Positions 1 through 9,296 of a DNA stretch of 64,000 bases are shown piece by piece. The stretch lies in NCBI GenBank assembly GCA_934432725.1, contig CAKRZE010000011.1:31317-95316 (forward strand), written 5' to 3'. The stretch is from an uncultured Eubacteriales bacterium. Its GTDB lineage: Bacteria; Bacillota; Clostridia; Oscillospirales; CAG-272. The notes beneath the pieces are model-generated. The model was not told where the DNA came from, searched no databases, and saw only the letters and a list, made by a program, of their open reading frames with translations. Every line of letters begins with the position of its first letter. The stretch's first letter is position 1. The translations under genes and the position numbers were made by a program.

Positions 1-2
1 TG

Positions 3-536
3 AAAACACCGGGCTTCTCGCTCCGTCCCTCCGTCCAGAATGCGGTTTCCTCCGGAAAAGAACAGGAAAAAGCGGTTCCTGCGGTACGGGAAGCCGCGAA
101 GGAAAAGGAACAGCTCACCGTCCGGACGGTCGCGGACAAGCGTTCCAATCCGTTTCCGTTTTCCGCCATTCTGACAACGCTGTTCTGCACGCTCCTGTTC
201 ATGTATATGGTTTACAACTATGTGCAGATCAACGAATATTCCATCCGCGTCAAGACGCTGAAAAAGGAAATTACCACGCTAGCCACGCAGCAGAAGGACC
301 TTGATCTCTCCCTCTCCAAGCGGGATGATCTAACCGTTATCGCACAGCGCGCAGAGGAGCTCGGAATGGTCAAGCTGGACGAGGTGCAGAAATTCTATAT
401 CAACGGAAAGAATCCGGAAAAAATGGAGGTTTCCGAAACCGCGCGGCGTCCGGGCGAGGTCACCGGAAATCTGATTACGGATATCATGAGCGCACTCGGA
501 CAAAATTTCAGGCAGATTGCGGAATATATCCGCTGA
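3..536 (+). CDS. ftsL: FtsL-like septum formation initiator (5' end outside window)
   Basis: Small bitopic division protein, partial at the left edge. The reading frame is open from base 3 with no ATG, GTG or TTG before 201, so the true start lies upstream of the window and the ATG at 201 falls inside the membrane helix. In order: a basic cytoplasmic stretch, one transmembrane segment (about 165-220), then a coiled coil ending in an alanine/glutamate-rich region. FtsL normally scaffolds the divisome (FtsB/DivIC, FtsQ, FtsWI). Position just before a transpeptidase gene supports the call; sequence in this family is poorly conserved, so identity rests on topology and context. Confidence 0.7.
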   Translation, partial: KTPGFSLRPSVQNAVSSGKEQEKAVPAVREAAKEKEQLTVRTVADKRSNPFPFSAILTTLFCTLLFMYMVYNYVQINEYSIRVKTLKKEITTLATQQKDLDLSLSKRDDLTVIAQRAEELGMVKLDEVQKFYINGKNPEKMEVSETARRPGEVTGNLITDIMSALGQNFRQIAEYIR

Positions 537-562
537 ACACGAATAAAATACATCGATACCTT

Positions 563-615
563 TTGAGAGCAGAGTCTGTATGCTGCACGGCAACCGTAGC
601 TTTGCTCTCAATTTT
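563..615 (+). terminator. Hairpin with T-run between ftsL and the transpeptidase gene
   Basis: A 9-bp inverted repeat (563-571 with 603-611) is followed by TTTT. It may partly terminate or attenuate transcription entering the next gene, or be a processing site; the loop is long (31 nt). Confidence 0.4.
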
Positions 616-665
616 CATAAAAATCCGGTCGGGCGCGCCCGGATGATGCCGACAAGGAGCCGCAT

Positions 666-2948
666 ATGGTAATATCAAAGCCGAACAAACGAATTCCCGG
701 ACGGAGCTGGTTCATTCTTGCCGTCTGCTTCCTTCTCTGGGGCGTTCTGATCTATAAGCTGTTTGACCTTCAGGTTCTGAACTATCAGGAATACCTGCGG
801 AAGGTCATTGACAACGTCCAGCGTGAAACGACCGTGACCGGAACCCGCGGCATTATTTATGACCGCAACGGAATTCAGCTTGCCACCAATTATACCAATT
901 ACCGCGTGTTTGTGTCTCCGCGCGATTTTCTAGTTCCGGAGCGGGAAGGCTCCGACTCCAAGGTTCTTGACCGCGAAAAGGCGGAGCTGGTTGCAGCCCG
1001 GCTGTCGGAGATTCTGGAGGTTGACAAACAGTCCATTCTGGATAAAATCAATAAAATCACCCGGGCGGACGAAACCATCAAAAAAAACGTAGAGGAGGAG
1101 CAGGCAAAGGAAATCCTCGCCTTCATCAATGAATATAAGCTCACCTCCCAGATTCATATGGAGGCTACCTCCAAGCGGTATTATCCCTACGGCTCTCTCG
1201 CCGCGCACGTCATCGGCGTCTGCGGCACCGACGGCGGTCTGATCGGCGTTGAAATGCAGTACAACGATTACCTGACCGGCAGTACCGACCAATACATCAC
1301 CGCCCGCAACGGCAGCAGCCTGAGCATGCCCTATAAATACGACAGCTTTATCGATGCCTCAAACGGTGCGAATCTTGTTCTGACCATAGACGTCAATATT
1401 CAGCGCGCACTGGAGGAGCAGCTCAAAGCCACCTACAATGATTCACAGGCAAAAAACCGTGTCACCGGCATTGTCATGGAGCCCTCCACCGGCGCCATCC
1501 TCGCCATGGCAACCTACCCCTCGTTTGACCTGAACAATCCGTATGTCCTGACCGATGAATACCAAAAGAAGCTGGAGGAGAGCGGTCTGGAAAAGGACAG
1601 CGACAAATACAAGGCGCTTTATAACGAGCTCCTGTATTCCATGTGGAAAAACAAGGCAGTCTCTGAGCTGTATGAGCCGGGCTCCACCTTCAAAATCATC
1701 ACGACCGCCTCTGCGTATGAGGAGCACATCGTGACCCTGAAGGACACCTTTCAGTGCAGCGGAAAGTATTTTGTCGAGGGCTATACCAAGCCCATTCACT
1801 GCCATAAAACCTCCGGACACGGTCTGCTCAGCTTTGCGGAAGCCATCCAGCAGTCCTGTAACCCCGCCATGATGACCATTTCGGCGCGGATGGGACGTTC
1901 CCTGTTCTATCAGTATTTCCAGAATTTCGGGTTTACCGAAAAAACCGGCATTGACCTTCCCGGAGAAGCTTCCCCGGTCTACCACGTTTATGACAACTTC
2001 AATCAGGTCGAGCTTGCGGTCTATTCCTTCGGTCAGACCTTTAAGGTCACGCCGATGCAGGAGCTGACCGGCATCAGCGCCGTTGCAAACGGCGGAAATC
2101 TTGTCACCCCCTTCCTTGTCGCACAGATCGTGGACAATGACGGCAATGTGCTATATACCCACGAAACACAGGTCAAACGGCAGGCAGTCAGCAAAAACAC
2201 CTGCGACACCATTTCGCAAATTCTGGAGGAGGGCGTATCAGGCAACGGAGGCGCAAGAAACGCCTATGTCGCTGGCTATAAGATCGCAGCGAAAACCGGA
2301 ACCTCCGAGGTTCGCGACCAGATCAACCCGAACACCGGCGCCTATGACTTCCGCGTCGGCTCCTGTGCCGCTTTTGCCCCCTATGACGACGCGCGCGTCT
2401 CTGCGATCATCGTTGTCGATGAGCCGCAGTGCGAGGCGGTCTGGGGAAGCACAGTCGCCGCACCCTATGTTGCCAACCTGATGAATTCGGTTCTGCCGTA
2501 CATCGGCATTGAACGCTCTTACACCGCAGAGGAGCTGCAAAAGCTGTCTGTCACCGTAAGGGACTACGTCGGTCAGACGCCGGAGGACGCCATAAAGGAC
2601 ATCACGGCTCTGGGGCTGCCGTATGAGATCATCGGCGACGGCGATACCGTCCGCTATCAGTTCCCGGCAGGCGGCTCCGCAATCAATAAAGAAATCGGAA
2701 AAGTCATCCTCTACACCGGAGACGAGATTCCGCAGCTGACCGTCAGCGTACCGAAGCTGACCGGCATGACCATCGCAAATGCCAACAAGGCGCTCGCCGC
2801 AAAGGGTCTGAATATCCTGATCGAGGGTGCAAACAACGGCTCTGACGGCGCATATGTCATTGAACAGTCCGTGCCGGAGGGGACGCTTGTCGCCAAAGGC
2901 GAGGTCATCAAGGTCACCCTGCGCTATCTGGACGGAACAGCCAACTGA
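666..2948 (+). CDS. ftsI: Class B penicillin-binding protein with two PASTA domains (FtsI/SpoVD type)
   Basis: Septal peptidoglycan transpeptidase, 760 aa. One N-terminal membrane anchor (about residues 16-38), a dimerisation domain, then the transpeptidase domain with all three motifs: S340-T-F-K343, S397-C-N399 and K543-T-G545. The C-terminus carries two PASTA-like repeats (about 620-685 and 690-757). AAGGAG precedes the ATG at normal spacing. As the only class B PBP in this cluster it could serve as divisional FtsI or, in a spore former, SpoVD; sequence alone does not decide. FtsW encoded downstream is its expected glycosyltransferase partner. Confidence 0.93.
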   Translation: MVISKPNKRIPGRSWFILAVCFLLWGVLIYKLFDLQVLNYQEYLRKVIDNVQRETTVTGTRGIIYDRNGIQLATNYTNYRVFVSPRDFLVPEREGSDSKVLDREKAELVAARLSEILEVDKQSILDKINKITRADETIKKNVEEEQAKEILAFINEYKLTSQIHMEATSKRYYPYGSLAAHVIGVCGTDGGLIGVEMQYNDYLTGSTDQYITARNGSSLSMPYKYDSFIDASNGANLVLTIDVNIQRALEEQLKATYNDSQAKNRVTGIVMEPSTGAILAMATYPSFDLNNPYVLTDEYQKKLEESGLEKDSDKYKALYNELLYSMWKNKAVSELYEPGSTFKIITTASAYEEHIVTLKDTFQCSGKYFVEGYTKPIHCHKTSGHGLLSFAEAIQQSCNPAMMTISARMGRSLFYQYFQNFGFTEKTGIDLPGEASPVYHVYDNFNQVELAVYSFGQTFKVTPMQELTGISAVANGGNLVTPFLVAQIVDNDGNVLYTHETQVKRQAVSKNTCDTISQILEEGVSGNGGARNAYVAGYKIAAKTGTSEVRDQINPNTGAYDFRVGSCAAFAPYDDARVSAIIVVDEPQCEAVWGSTVAAPYVANLMNSVLPYIGIERSYTAEELQKLSVTVRDYVGQTPEDAIKDITALGLPYEIIGDGDTVRYQFPAGGSAINKEIGKVILYTGDEIPQLTVSVPKLTGMTIANANKALAAKGLNILIEGANNGSDGAYVIEQSVPEGTLVAKGEVIKVTLRYLDGTAN

Positions 2949-3015
2949 CCCCTTCCAAGAACAGCCGCAGCCCGTCCCTGCATGCATCAGACCAATCAAA
3001 AACAAGGAATATCAT

Positions 3016-3079
3016 AAAGCCGTGCCGCTCCCCTGCAAGCCGGACAGCAGATGTCCGGTCTTCCCTGCGGCGCGGCTTT
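3016..3079. other. Nested double hairpin in the ftsI-murE gap
   Basis: A 13-bp outer inverted repeat (3016-3028 with 3067-3079, one G-U pair) encloses a 7-bp hairpin (CCGGACA 3040-3046 with TGTCCGG 3052-3058). No T-run follows, so this is not a standard intrinsic terminator. It may be an RNA processing or pausing element. Confidence 0.5.
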
Positions 3080-3126
3080 CAAATCCATGACGTTATACGA
3101 AAATACTGCGTATGGAGATGATATTC

Positions 3127-4587
3127 ATGAAGCTGTCCGCGCTTCTTTCCGGCATTCCCGTACTCCGCATTTTTCCTCCCTGCCCCGATGACGCAGAGGT
3201 CACGGGGATCTGCGACTTTGCCGCAGCCGCTTCTCCGGGAGAACTGTTCCTCTGTATCAGCGGCATCAGAACAGACGGTCACCTGTTTGCAAAAGATGCC
3301 GCAGCCCGGGGCGCACGGTATATCCTGTGCGAAAAAGTGACCGATGAGATCAAAGCAATTGCCGAAACCGGAAAAGCAACCTGCATCCTGACGGAAAGCA
3401 CACGCTCCGCAGCCTCTTTTCTCTGGAGCAACTGGTATAGAGCCCCGCAGGACGGCATGAAAATCATTGCCGTCACCGGAACCAACGGAAAAACCACCGT
3501 TTCCCATATGCTGCACGCAATTTACCGCGCTGCCGGGAAAAAGCCCCTGCTTCTCGGCACCATCACAAACACCCTGACCACTCCGGACCCCTGCGAGCTG
3601 TTCCGGATTCTTCGCGAAGCACGGGACAGCGGGACCGACACGGTGATCATGGAGGCGTCCTCCCATGCACTTGCACTCCGGAAGCTGGACGCGCTTGCGC
3701 CGGCATTTGCCGTTTTTACCAATCTGACGCCGGAGCATCTGGACTTTCACGGCACCATGGAAAACTATTTCCGCGCCAAAGCTTCCCTCTTCCGAATGGC
3801 GAAATTCGGCATCATCAATGCTGACGATTCCTATGCGGCGGAGCTTGCACGCAGCGCCTCCACGCAAAACCGCTTCTATTCCGCCCTTCGGGACGATGCC
3901 GACTTTACTGCGAAAAACATCCGGTATCAGGGCACGGAGGGCATCCGGTACGAATGTCTGACGCACAACCATCTGTTCCGCATCACCTCGCCGATTCCCG
4001 GAAGATTCACGGTTTACAACACGCTTGCCGCCGTTGCCTGTTCATACACGGACGGAATCAGAACGGACTGCATCCGCTATGCGCTGAAGGGATTGTACGG
4101 CGTTGCGGGAAGGCTGGAGCGGATTCCGCTGAACCGGCAGGATTTCTCGGTCTATCTGGATTTTGCACATACGCCGGACGCCTTGGAAAACGTCCTGCGC
4201 GCCATCCGGTGCTTTATGCGGCAGGATCAGCGTCTGACTGTACTGTTCGGCTGCGGAGGAGACCGTGACCGAAGCAAACGTGCTGCCATGGGGGCGGTCG
4301 CCGCCCGGCTTGCCGACTGTCTGATCGTCACATCGGATAATTCACGCTCGGAGGATCCCTCGGACATCATTGACGAAATCCTGAGCGGCATCCCTGCGGC
4401 AAAGCCGCACACCGTGATCATCAGCCGCCGGGAAGCCATCGAATACGCGATCCTCAGCGCTGCGGAGGGCGATGTCATCCTGCTTGCCGGAAAAGGACAT
4501 GAAGCCTATGAGATCAACCGCGCCGGAAAGCATCCCTTTTCCGAACGCGAAATCGTTCTGGAGGCGGTTTCCAAAAGAAAAAGCTGA
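3127..4587 (+). CDS. murE: UDP-MurNAc-tripeptide synthetase MurE
   Basis: ATP-dependent ligase adding the third amino acid to UDP-MurNAc-L-Ala-D-Glu. 486 aa from ATG 3127, chosen because GGAG at 3114-3117 sits 9 bases upstream; in-frame ATGs at 3112 and 3118 overlap that site. Seen: P-loop GTNGKTT (118-124), the carbamylated-lysine motif YFRAKASLF, and a GKGHE box near the end. The specificity loop reads D404-N-S-R407 instead of the DNPR typical of meso-diaminopimelate enzymes, with the rest of the motif matching. mDAP is still the likely substrate, by inference. Confidence 0.93.
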   Translation: MKLSALLSGIPVLRIFPPCPDDAEVTGICDFAAAASPGELFLCISGIRTDGHLFAKDAAARGARYILCEKVTDEIKAIAETGKATCILTESTRSAASFLWSNWYRAPQDGMKIIAVTGTNGKTTVSHMLHAIYRAAGKKPLLLGTITNTLTTPDPCELFRILREARDSGTDTVIMEASSHALALRKLDALAPAFAVFTNLTPEHLDFHGTMENYFRAKASLFRMAKFGIINADDSYAAELARSASTQNRFYSALRDDADFTAKNIRYQGTEGIRYECLTHNHLFRITSPIPGRFTVYNTLAAVACSYTDGIRTDCIRYALKGLYGVAGRLERIPLNRQDFSVYLDFAHTPDALENVLRAIRCFMRQDQRLTVLFGCGGDRDRSKRAAMGAVAARLADCLIVTSDNSRSEDPSDIIDEILSGIPAAKPHTVIISRREAIEYAILSAAEGDVILLAGKGHEAYEINRAGKHPFSEREIVLEAVSKRKS

Positions 4588-4607
4588 ATGAATCGACAGA
4601 ACATCCA

Positions 4608-4636
4608 TTGATTTCTGTTTGGTTTTATTGTATAAT
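4608..4636 (+). promoter_or_regulatory. Sigma-A-type promoter reading into the 102-bp repeats and murF
   Basis: TTGATT (4608-4613), 17-bp spacer, TATAAT (4631-4636). It lies just after the murE stop and would give murF a leader of about 720 nt made largely of tandem repeats. Confidence 0.7.
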
Positions 4637-4841
4637 ACGCACAGGAACGTTTCCCGTCCTATCGGCATGTTTATTTTTTAAGCCGGGGCACAACTCTGCC
4701 ATCGTTCGCCGGTGACTTTGCGCGCCGGCTGCCCACTCACGACTTACTGCGCCGACTGCGGCGTTCCCTGCAGGGCACAGTGCGCGGCTCTCTGCTGCCG
4801 GACACCCACCGCTCCGGCAGCCTGCAAAACGCCGCAAGGCT

Positions 4842-5330
4842 CGCCTGCTTATGACGCAAGAGACTTTTTTCTCCCGGCTAAGCCCCCACGCTCCGAGCCG
4901 AAACCGCCACGATCCCCGGCACCGTACGGTTCATTGCAAGGTCCGCCTGCTCATGACCCAAGGTATTTCCTTCTTCGGGCTGCACCACGCCGTTCCGAGC
5001 CGAAGCCGCCACGTTCCCCGGCACTGTACAGTTCTTTGCAATGCGCGCCTGCTCACGATCCAAGGTATTTCCTTCTTCGGGCTGCACCACGCCGTTCCGA
5101 GCCGAAGCCGCCACGTTCCCCGGCACTGTACAGTTCTTTGCAATGCGCGCCTGCTCACGATCCAAGGTATTTCCTTCTTCGGGCTGCACCACACCGTTCC
5201 GAGCCGAAATCACCATAATTCCCGGTACTGTACAGTCCTCCGCAGGGCACGCTTGCTGTGTATGACCCAAAGCACTCCCTTCGCCAAACCGCATCCCGCG
5301 CCCGGCACTGCATCGGCTGCGCGGAATGCC
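4842..5330. repeat. Tandem array of 102-bp units between murE and murF
   Basis: Units beginning CGCCTGCT start at 4842, 4944, 5046, 5148 and 5250, exactly 102 bases apart. Units two and three differ at about two positions; the outer ones are more diverged. Each core unit holds an inverted repeat CTTCGG...CCGAAG. Because 102 is a multiple of three, all frames stay open and give repetitive pseudo-proteins; none has a Shine-Dalgarno site, so I treat it as non-coding. Nothing else is seen from 4588 to 5368 except the promoter. Confidence 0.85.
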
Positions 5331-5368
5331 CCCCTAGGCACTATGATACCAAAACGAGAGGTTGTTTT

Positions 5369-6787
5369 ATGATGATATCCGATCCGAATCCGTCCGGATT
5401 TTCACTCGCGTCTCTTTCCTCTGTGGCAGAAGCCGCTCACGGAACGCTTTTCTGCACAAAGGAGGCGTGCATCACCGGCTTTACGCTGGATTCCCGGACC
5501 GTCCGCCCCGGGGACTGCTTTCTGGCAATCAAGGGCGAGCATACCGACGGTCATCGGTATATAGAACGCGCGTGGCAGGCAGGAGCAGCTCTGGTCATTG
5601 CCTCCCGCCAGCCCTCCGTCATGCCGCCGTCCGGCAATCTGCTTCTGACCGATGATGTCACAGCGGCACTCGGAAGAATCGCGCATGCGCACAGGATGAC
5701 ACTTTCTCCCCTGACCGTTGCGGTTACCGGCAGTGTCGGAAAGACCACAACCAAGCAGATGATCGCCTCCATTCTCTCAGCCGACCGTAAAACGCTTGCC
5801 ACCGCCGGGAATTTCAACAATGAACTGGGTCTTCCGCTGACGCTGCTCTCCCTTCGTCCCGAGCACCGCGCAGCCGTTCTGGAGATGGGAATGAGCGCAC
5901 GCGGAGAAATCGAATACCTTTCCCTGCTTGCACAGCCCGACATCGCGGTCATCACCTGCATCGGAACGGCGCACATGGAGGCGCTCGGCTCCCGCGAGGC
6001 AATCAGGGCCGCCAAAATGGAGATCACAGCCGGGCAACGCCCCGGCGGAACGCTGATCCTGAACGGCGACGAGCCGCTTCTTGCCGGCATAGACCGCGCC
6101 GTCTATGTCTCTCTCATAAATCCGGCATCCGATTTCCGTGCAGAGCACATCCGCGTTCAAAACGGAAGCACATTCTTCGATCTCCGCACGCCGTCCGGCA
6201 CAATTGCATCACTTCAGATTCCCGTCATCGGTACGCATAACGTGCTGGACGCCGCCATGGCATGCGCCGTCGGCATTACAGCCGGCATCGGGGAGGAAAC
6301 AATGCGCCGGGGGCTTCTGTCCTTTGAAAATACCGGCATGCGGCAGAAAATCGAGACGGTCGGCGGTGTTACGCTCATTGAGGACTGCTACAACGCCTGC
6401 CCCGAATCCATGACCGCCGCCCTTCGGGTTCTGAGCAGCTTCGGACATGAGGGCGGCAGACGGATCGCAGTGCTCGGCGATATGCGTGAGCTTGGCTCCG
6501 CCTCTGCCGGGCTGCACAGAGATATCGGGCACGTTTGCGCAGCGCAGCAGACAGATCTGCTTTTCACATTCGGAAAGGATGCGGAGCAGATCGCCGCAGG
6601 CGCCTCGGAATGCGGAAAGCGTCCGCAGGAGATCTTCGTCAACCCCGATGTGAACAGCCCGGAAAAAACTGCCGCGGCACTTTTGAGCATACTGCAAAAG
6701 GGTGATACGGTTCTGTTTAAGGCAAGCCGTGCTGTCGCTCTGGAGCGCGTATCCGCTCTGGTCAGACAGCAGCTTGCTTCCGTCTGA
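5369..6787 (+). CDS. murF: UDP-MurNAc-tripeptide--D-Ala-D-Ala ligase MurF
   Basis: Adds D-Ala-D-Ala to the UDP-MurNAc tripeptide, finishing the cytoplasmic peptidoglycan precursor. 472 aa from ATG 5369 (GAGAGG upstream); the open frame extends to 5258 but that part is repeat-derived. Mur ligase N-domain with DSR motif, P-loop GSVGKTTTK around residue 121, central NFNNELGLP motif and the C-domain with DCYNACPESM. Substrate is made by MurE and product used by MraY, both in this cluster. Confidence 0.94.
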   Translation: MMISDPNPSGFSLASLSSVAEAAHGTLFCTKEACITGFTLDSRTVRPGDCFLAIKGEHTDGHRYIERAWQAGAALVIASRQPSVMPPSGNLLLTDDVTAALGRIAHAHRMTLSPLTVAVTGSVGKTTTKQMIASILSADRKTLATAGNFNNELGLPLTLLSLRPEHRAAVLEMGMSARGEIEYLSLLAQPDIAVITCIGTAHMEALGSREAIRAAKMEITAGQRPGGTLILNGDEPLLAGIDRAVYVSLINPASDFRAEHIRVQNGSTFFDLRTPSGTIASLQIPVIGTHNVLDAAMACAVGITAGIGEETMRRGLLSFENTGMRQKIETVGGVTLIEDCYNACPESMTAALRVLSSFGHEGGRRIAVLGDMRELGSASAGLHRDIGHVCAAQQTDLLFTFGKDAEQIAAGASECGKRPQEIFVNPDVNSPEKTAAALLSILQKGDTVLFKASRAVALERVSALVRQQLASV

Positions 6788-6819
6788 ATTCCCTGCGCCT
6801 CAGGTGACAATTTCCGAAG

Positions 6820-6860
6820 AAAGGACGCTTCCGCCAAGGCACGGAAGCCACGATCATACC
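6820..6860 (+). promoter_or_regulatory. SD-hairpin leader of mraY
   Basis: AAAGGA (6820-6825) is followed after one base by a 7-bp hairpin GCTTCCG (6827-6833) with CGGAAGC (6842-6848), then a 12-nt tail to ATG 6861. Without the fold the SD would be 35 nt from the start; folded, effective spacing is about 13. Confidence 0.75.
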
Positions 6861-7853
6861 ATGAATTCATCCGCCGTCTATCTTATCCTCCTGGCTCTGA
6901 CCTTCCTGCTTACGGTGCTTTCCCTCCGTTTCCTGATCCCGAAGCTGAAAAGTCTGAAAATGGGACAGAAAATTCTTGATATCGGTCCGCGCTGGCATAA
7001 ATCCAAGGAAGGAACCCCCACCATGGGTGGAATCTCCTTTGTTGCCGTCTCGCTTCTGTTGGTTCTGACGGTCTTTGCCGTGCTCGCACTGCGCGGCAGA
7101 CTTAAGGACCCGCTTCTCCTGTTTGTCACGTTCGGCATGGCGCTGCTGAACGGTCTTGTCGGATGCATTGACGACTATACAAAATTCATCAAAAAGCAGA
7201 ACGAGGGACTGAAGGCATATCAGAAATACTTCCTTCAGCTGCTCTGCGCCGGACTCTATCTTTTTATTCTGCGCGCAGCAGGGAGAATCACGACCGCGCT
7301 CTATATCCCCTATTTCGGCGTGGAGCTGGAGATGGGCATCTTCTACTATGTCATTGCCCTGCTCGTCATCACGGGAATCGTCAACAGCGTCAATCTGACC
7401 GATGGCATTGACGGACTGGCTTCGTCCGAAACCGCCGTTGTCGCGGCGTTTTTCACGCTTGCCGGGTTTGTTACGGCAAATACGGATGTTTCCTACTTTG
7501 CGGCGCTTGCGCTCGGCGGATCGCTCGGCTTTTTGGTCTATAACTTTCATCCCGCGCGGGTCTTCATGGGCGATACCGGCTCCCTGTTTCTCGGCGGAAT
7601 GGCTGCGGGACTTGCATTTCTGGCAGGAAATCCGCTCATCATTCTGATTGTGGGCTTTATGTACGTATTGGAGAGCATTTCGGTGATTCTGCAGGTTTTC
7701 TGGGTCCATGTGTTCGGACACCGTCTGTTCAAAATGAGCCCGATTCACCATCACTTTGAGCGCTGCGGCTGGAGTGAGATCCGCATTGTAGCTGTCTTCT
7801 CCCTTCTGACGGCGGTCTTTTGCGCATTGGGATGGTTCGGTCTTGCCCGATAA
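6861..7853 (+). CDS. mraY: Phospho-MurNAc-pentapeptide translocase MraY
   Basis: Integral membrane enzyme transferring phospho-MurNAc-pentapeptide to undecaprenyl phosphate to make lipid I. 330 aa, about ten transmembrane helices. Family landmarks: KEGTPTMGG near the N-terminus, the DDYTKF motif, NLTDGIDGL with catalytic aspartates, and HHHFE near the end. Start at ATG 6861 follows homology; upstream in-frame codons overlap murF. The next gene is ftsW; the usual murD between them is absent. Confidence 0.95.
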   Translation: MNSSAVYLILLALTFLLTVLSLRFLIPKLKSLKMGQKILDIGPRWHKSKEGTPTMGGISFVAVSLLLVLTVFAVLALRGRLKDPLLLFVTFGMALLNGLVGCIDDYTKFIKKQNEGLKAYQKYFLQLLCAGLYLFILRAAGRITTALYIPYFGVELEMGIFYYVIALLVITGIVNSVNLTDGIDGLASSETAVVAAFFTLAGFVTANTDVSYFAALALGGSLGFLVYNFHPARVFMGDTGSLFLGGMAAGLAFLAGNPLIILIVGFMYVLESISVILQVFWVHVFGHRLFKMSPIHHHFERCGWSEIRIVAVFSLLTAVFCALGWFGLAR

Positions 7854-7944
7854 TCCGAAGCCGGATTCCGAAAGCGGAAGGCTCGGAGCACTCCGGCGAT
7901 AGCCCTCCCCCGCCGTGCATCATACACGGCACAAATCTCGCAGG

Positions 7945-7979
7945 AAAGGACGCTTTGTTCCGCAAAGCCGGGAAAACAC
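7945..7979 (+). promoter_or_regulatory. SD-hairpin leader of ftsW
   Basis: AAAGGA (7945-7950), then hairpin GCTTTG (7952-7957), loop TTCCG, CAAAGC (7963-7968), then 11 nt to ATG 7980. Same layout as the mraY leader with a different stem sequence. Confidence 0.75.
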
Positions 7980-9296
7980 ATGGCAAATCAAACGCCCAAC
8001 CAACATGTCCCTCATTCCAACCGCACGGATGGAACCGTTTTCCGTCCGGTCCCGGACGGCGCCGCTCCGGCGCGCAGCGGGCAGAATAAGCCCCAGGTTC
8101 CCCGAAGCAAGCCGCCGGTCAAAAAGCCGCTGATTCCCCGCACCGACCCGATTGTTCAGCCCGACATGATCATCCGGCGCGGAAATGTTGACCGCCCGCT
8201 GCTTGTCATTCTCATCATTCTGCTCTGCTTCGGAAGCGTCATGGTTTTCAGCGCCAGCTATGCAAGCGCGCTTTCCGAAAAGGGAAACAGCTATTATTAC
8301 ATTCTGCGCCACCTCGGCTTCATCGCGCTCGGCTCGGTCATCATGGTGGGGGAAATCGCTGTTTTCAGAAAGGGATACCAGTGGATTAGGAAAATCACCC
8401 CGATTATTTATCTGGTCGGGCTTGCCATGCTGGCGTTCGTTCTGGTTTACGGCACCGCCCTCGGCGTGGCAAAGCGCTGGCTCTACATCGGGAGCTTTTC
8501 CATACAGCCCTCGGAAATCATGAAATTCGCGCTGATTCTGACGCTTGCAGCCTACTATGCCAAATATCAGCCGCGCATCCTTTCTTCCAAATTCCTATAC
8601 TCCAGTCTTTGGGGAGATCTGTACCCGTTCCTTCTGGTTGCCGTCCCCTGCGGTCTGATCGCATTGGAAAACCATCTGTCCGGCACCATTATCGTGTTTG
8701 TCATCGGCATGACGGTGATATTTGCCGCCGGCTCCCGCAAAATCTGGTTTCTGGTTGCGGCAGTTCTGGCGATTGCGCTCTTTATCATCGCCGTCACCTG
8801 CATTCCGTATGTTCAGAAGCGCTTTGACGCCTTCCTGCATCCGGAAAACTATGACTCCAACAAGGAAACCTGGCAGACAGATCAGGGTCTGATTGCGGTC
8901 GGCTCCGGCGGTTGGCTCGGCGTCGGACTCGGAAACAGCCGCCAAAAGCATCAGTTTGTTTCGCAGCCGCAAAACGATTTCATCTTTGCCATTGTCTGTG
9001 AAGAGCTTGGCTTTGTCGGAGCACTGTGCGTCATTCTGCTGTTTATTTTGTTTATCATACGGGGCTTTACCATTGCCTTGCGGGCGCCGGACACCTTCTC
9101 CACCCTGACTGCCATCGGAATCACAACACAGCTCGGCTTACAGGCGATCCTGAATATGATGGTCGTCACCGACATCATTCCGAACACCGGCATCAGCCTT
9201 CCCTTCTTCAGCTATGGCGGCTCTTCCCTGCTGATTCAGATGGCGGAAGCCGGAATGCTTCTGAGCATATCCCGCTTCTCTTACGATAAGGAATAA
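7980..9296 (+). CDS. ftsW: SEDS glycosyltransferase FtsW/SpoVE
   Basis: Peptidoglycan polymerase of the SEDS family that works with a class B PBP at the septum. 438 aa: a proline-rich cytoplasmic N-terminus (about 1-65), then about ten membrane helices. The long extracellular loop and late motifs match the family: EELGFVGA, then NTGISLPFFSYGGSS near the C-terminus. FtsW and SpoVE cannot be told apart from sequence here. It lies between mraY and murG. Confidence 0.93.
   Translation: MANQTPNQHVPHSNRTDGTVFRPVPDGAAPARSGQNKPQVPRSKPPVKKPLIPRTDPIVQPDMIIRRGNVDRPLLVILIILLCFGSVMVFSASYASALSEKGNSYYYILRHLGFIALGSVIMVGEIAVFRKGYQWIRKITPIIYLVGLAMLAFVLVYGTALGVAKRWLYIGSFSIQPSEIMKFALILTLAAYYAKYQPRILSSKFLYSSLWGDLYPFLLVAVPCGLIALENHLSGTIIVFVIGMTVIFAAGSRKIWFLVAAVLAIALFIIAVTCIPYVQKRFDAFLHPENYDSNKETWQTDQGLIAVGSGGWLGVGLGNSRQKHQFVSQPQNDFIFAIVCEELGFVGALCVILLFILFIIRGFTIALRAPDTFSTLTAIGITTQLGLQAILNMMVVTDIIPNTGISLPFFSYGGSSLLIQMAEAGMLLSISRFSYDKE

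Noticed and set aside
4712..5372. Repetitive open frames on both strands over the 102-bp array
   Set aside because: They exist because the unit length is a multiple of three; no ribosome site, and frames on both strands are equally open.
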